Shown in pieces: positions 21,370-21,733 of a DNA stretch of 21,733 bases (positions are counted from its first letter, which is position 1; each line of letters opens with the position of its first letter). The notes beneath the pieces were generated by a model. It did not search any database and was not told where the DNA came from. It saw only the letters and a list, made by a program, of their open reading frames with translations. A program made the position numbers and the translations under genes. Where the stretch lies: positions 1-21,733 of the forward strand of contig JAFGQA010000220.1 of the NCBI GenBank assembly GCA_016935885.1. The letters are read 5' to 3'. The stretch comes from Phycisphaerae bacterium. GTDB taxonomy: Bacteria; Planctomycetota; Phycisphaerae; UBA1845; UTPLA1.

Positions 21370-21733
21370 GTGTCCAATCGGAGTGTGGCCTTCGCGTACG
21401 ATGCCCTCGGCCGGCGGATCGTGTTCGCTTGCCCTTCACACCGCGCAGCGGGGCCAAGGGGTAACGACAGGCTGACCTCCACGATCCAACCATGGGGCGC
21501 GCTGGATAGCGCGACCCGGTGCTACTATGATGATATGAACGAGTCTGCCGGGAAGGACACCGCGGGCACACCAAACAGCCTCCGCACATATGTCCGCGGC
21601 ATCAGCTATGTGGACGAGCGTCTCATGATGCAGGACTTCAAGGATTCGGGCAGCAGCACCGACGACCGGCCGTATTACTACGTCATCGACCGGATGTACA
21701 ACGTGCGCTTCCTGCGCGACCGCGCCGGGGCGA
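21370..21733 (+). CDS. Partial Rhs/YD-repeat protein tip (runs off the window)
   Basis: This frame is open from after the PEP-CTERM stop to the end of the window. From GTG 21370 (GGAG 6 bases upstream) it encodes SNRSVAFAYDALGRRIVF, a typical YD-repeat unit, then STIQPWGALDSATRCYYDD, SLRTYVRGISYVDERLM and DRPYYYVIDRMYNVRFLRD. The last segment matches the start of the Rhs core-associated region. A full Rhs protein has well over 1000 residues upstream of this point, so this is an orphan tip or a decayed remnant of a longer gene. The 129 in-frame bases between the PEP-CTERM stop and 21370 show no recognisable protein motif. The 3' end lies outside the window. Confidence 0.7.
   Translation, partial: MSNRSVAFAYDALGRRIVFACPSHRAAGPRGNDRLTSTIQPWGALDSATRCYYDDMNESAGKDTAGTPNSLRTYVRGISYVDERLMMQDFKDSGSSTDDRPYYYVIDRMYNVRFLRDRAGA

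Overview
The window reads as a high-GC bacterial chromosome, most likely a planctomycete (Phycisphaerae-like or an unclassified Planctomycetota MAG). The clues are a PEP-CTERM protein, a stand-alone S23-type four-helix-bundle gene, a DUF3052-type protein, an orphan Rhs tip, a sigma-54 two-component pair and repeat-rich intergenic DNA. The assignment is inference from gene content only; there is no rRNA or tRNA to anchor it.

Layout. 1-734: non-coding, with hairpins and a 17-bp perfect inverted repeat. 735-2100: DUF3052-type protein and a HAD phosphatase. 2199-4843: a MacB/FtsX-type ABC permease and its probable ATPase, separated by about 690 bp of repeats that include a 305-bp inverted-repeat element. 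5014-7757 (minus): cytoplasmic PAS histidine kinase followed by an NtrC-type sigma-54 response regulator. 8235-9341: alanine dehydrogenase, divergent from the kinase. 9553-14056: MacA-like adaptor, MacB-type ATPase with a C-terminal zinc-ribbon-like tail, MacB-type permease, then coaD. 14206-17609: a Cys-containing hypothetical protein, a lipoprotein, and a secreted/membrane protein ending in an RDD domain. 17685-19685 (minus): thpR-type RNA 2',3'-cyclic phosphodiesterase, an S23 four-helix-bundle gene, and a PfkB sugar kinase. 20275-21240: PEP-CTERM protein. 21370-end: partial Rhs-like frame.

How the genes work together. Two ABC systems of the MacB/LolCDE class probably move lipids, lipoproteins or amphiphiles across the envelope; the second has its own adaptor, but no outer-membrane factor is present. 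The kinase and regulator should activate sigma-54 promoters, with targets not evident. The lipoprotein and RDD genes are likely co-transcribed envelope genes.

The most striking non-genic signal is a set of phased short tandem repeats, nearly all of period 7, in a large share of the intergenic gaps. Each array has its own heptamer (GGATGAA, RGCTRAT, GGGTTCA, RGYYGAA, GGCACCA, CCCCAAG-like). Arrays run into stop codons, supply a ribosome binding site, and in three cases the same heptamer sits on both sides of one gene. One of these three is the S23 gene, flanked by inverted GGGTTCA arrays. A second layer of dispersed hairpin repeats (palindromic units with ACAAG or AGA loops, a 60-bp repeat around the core GGTCCGCCAAACGGCAAGCC, and a MITE-like 305-bp element) fills most remaining gaps.
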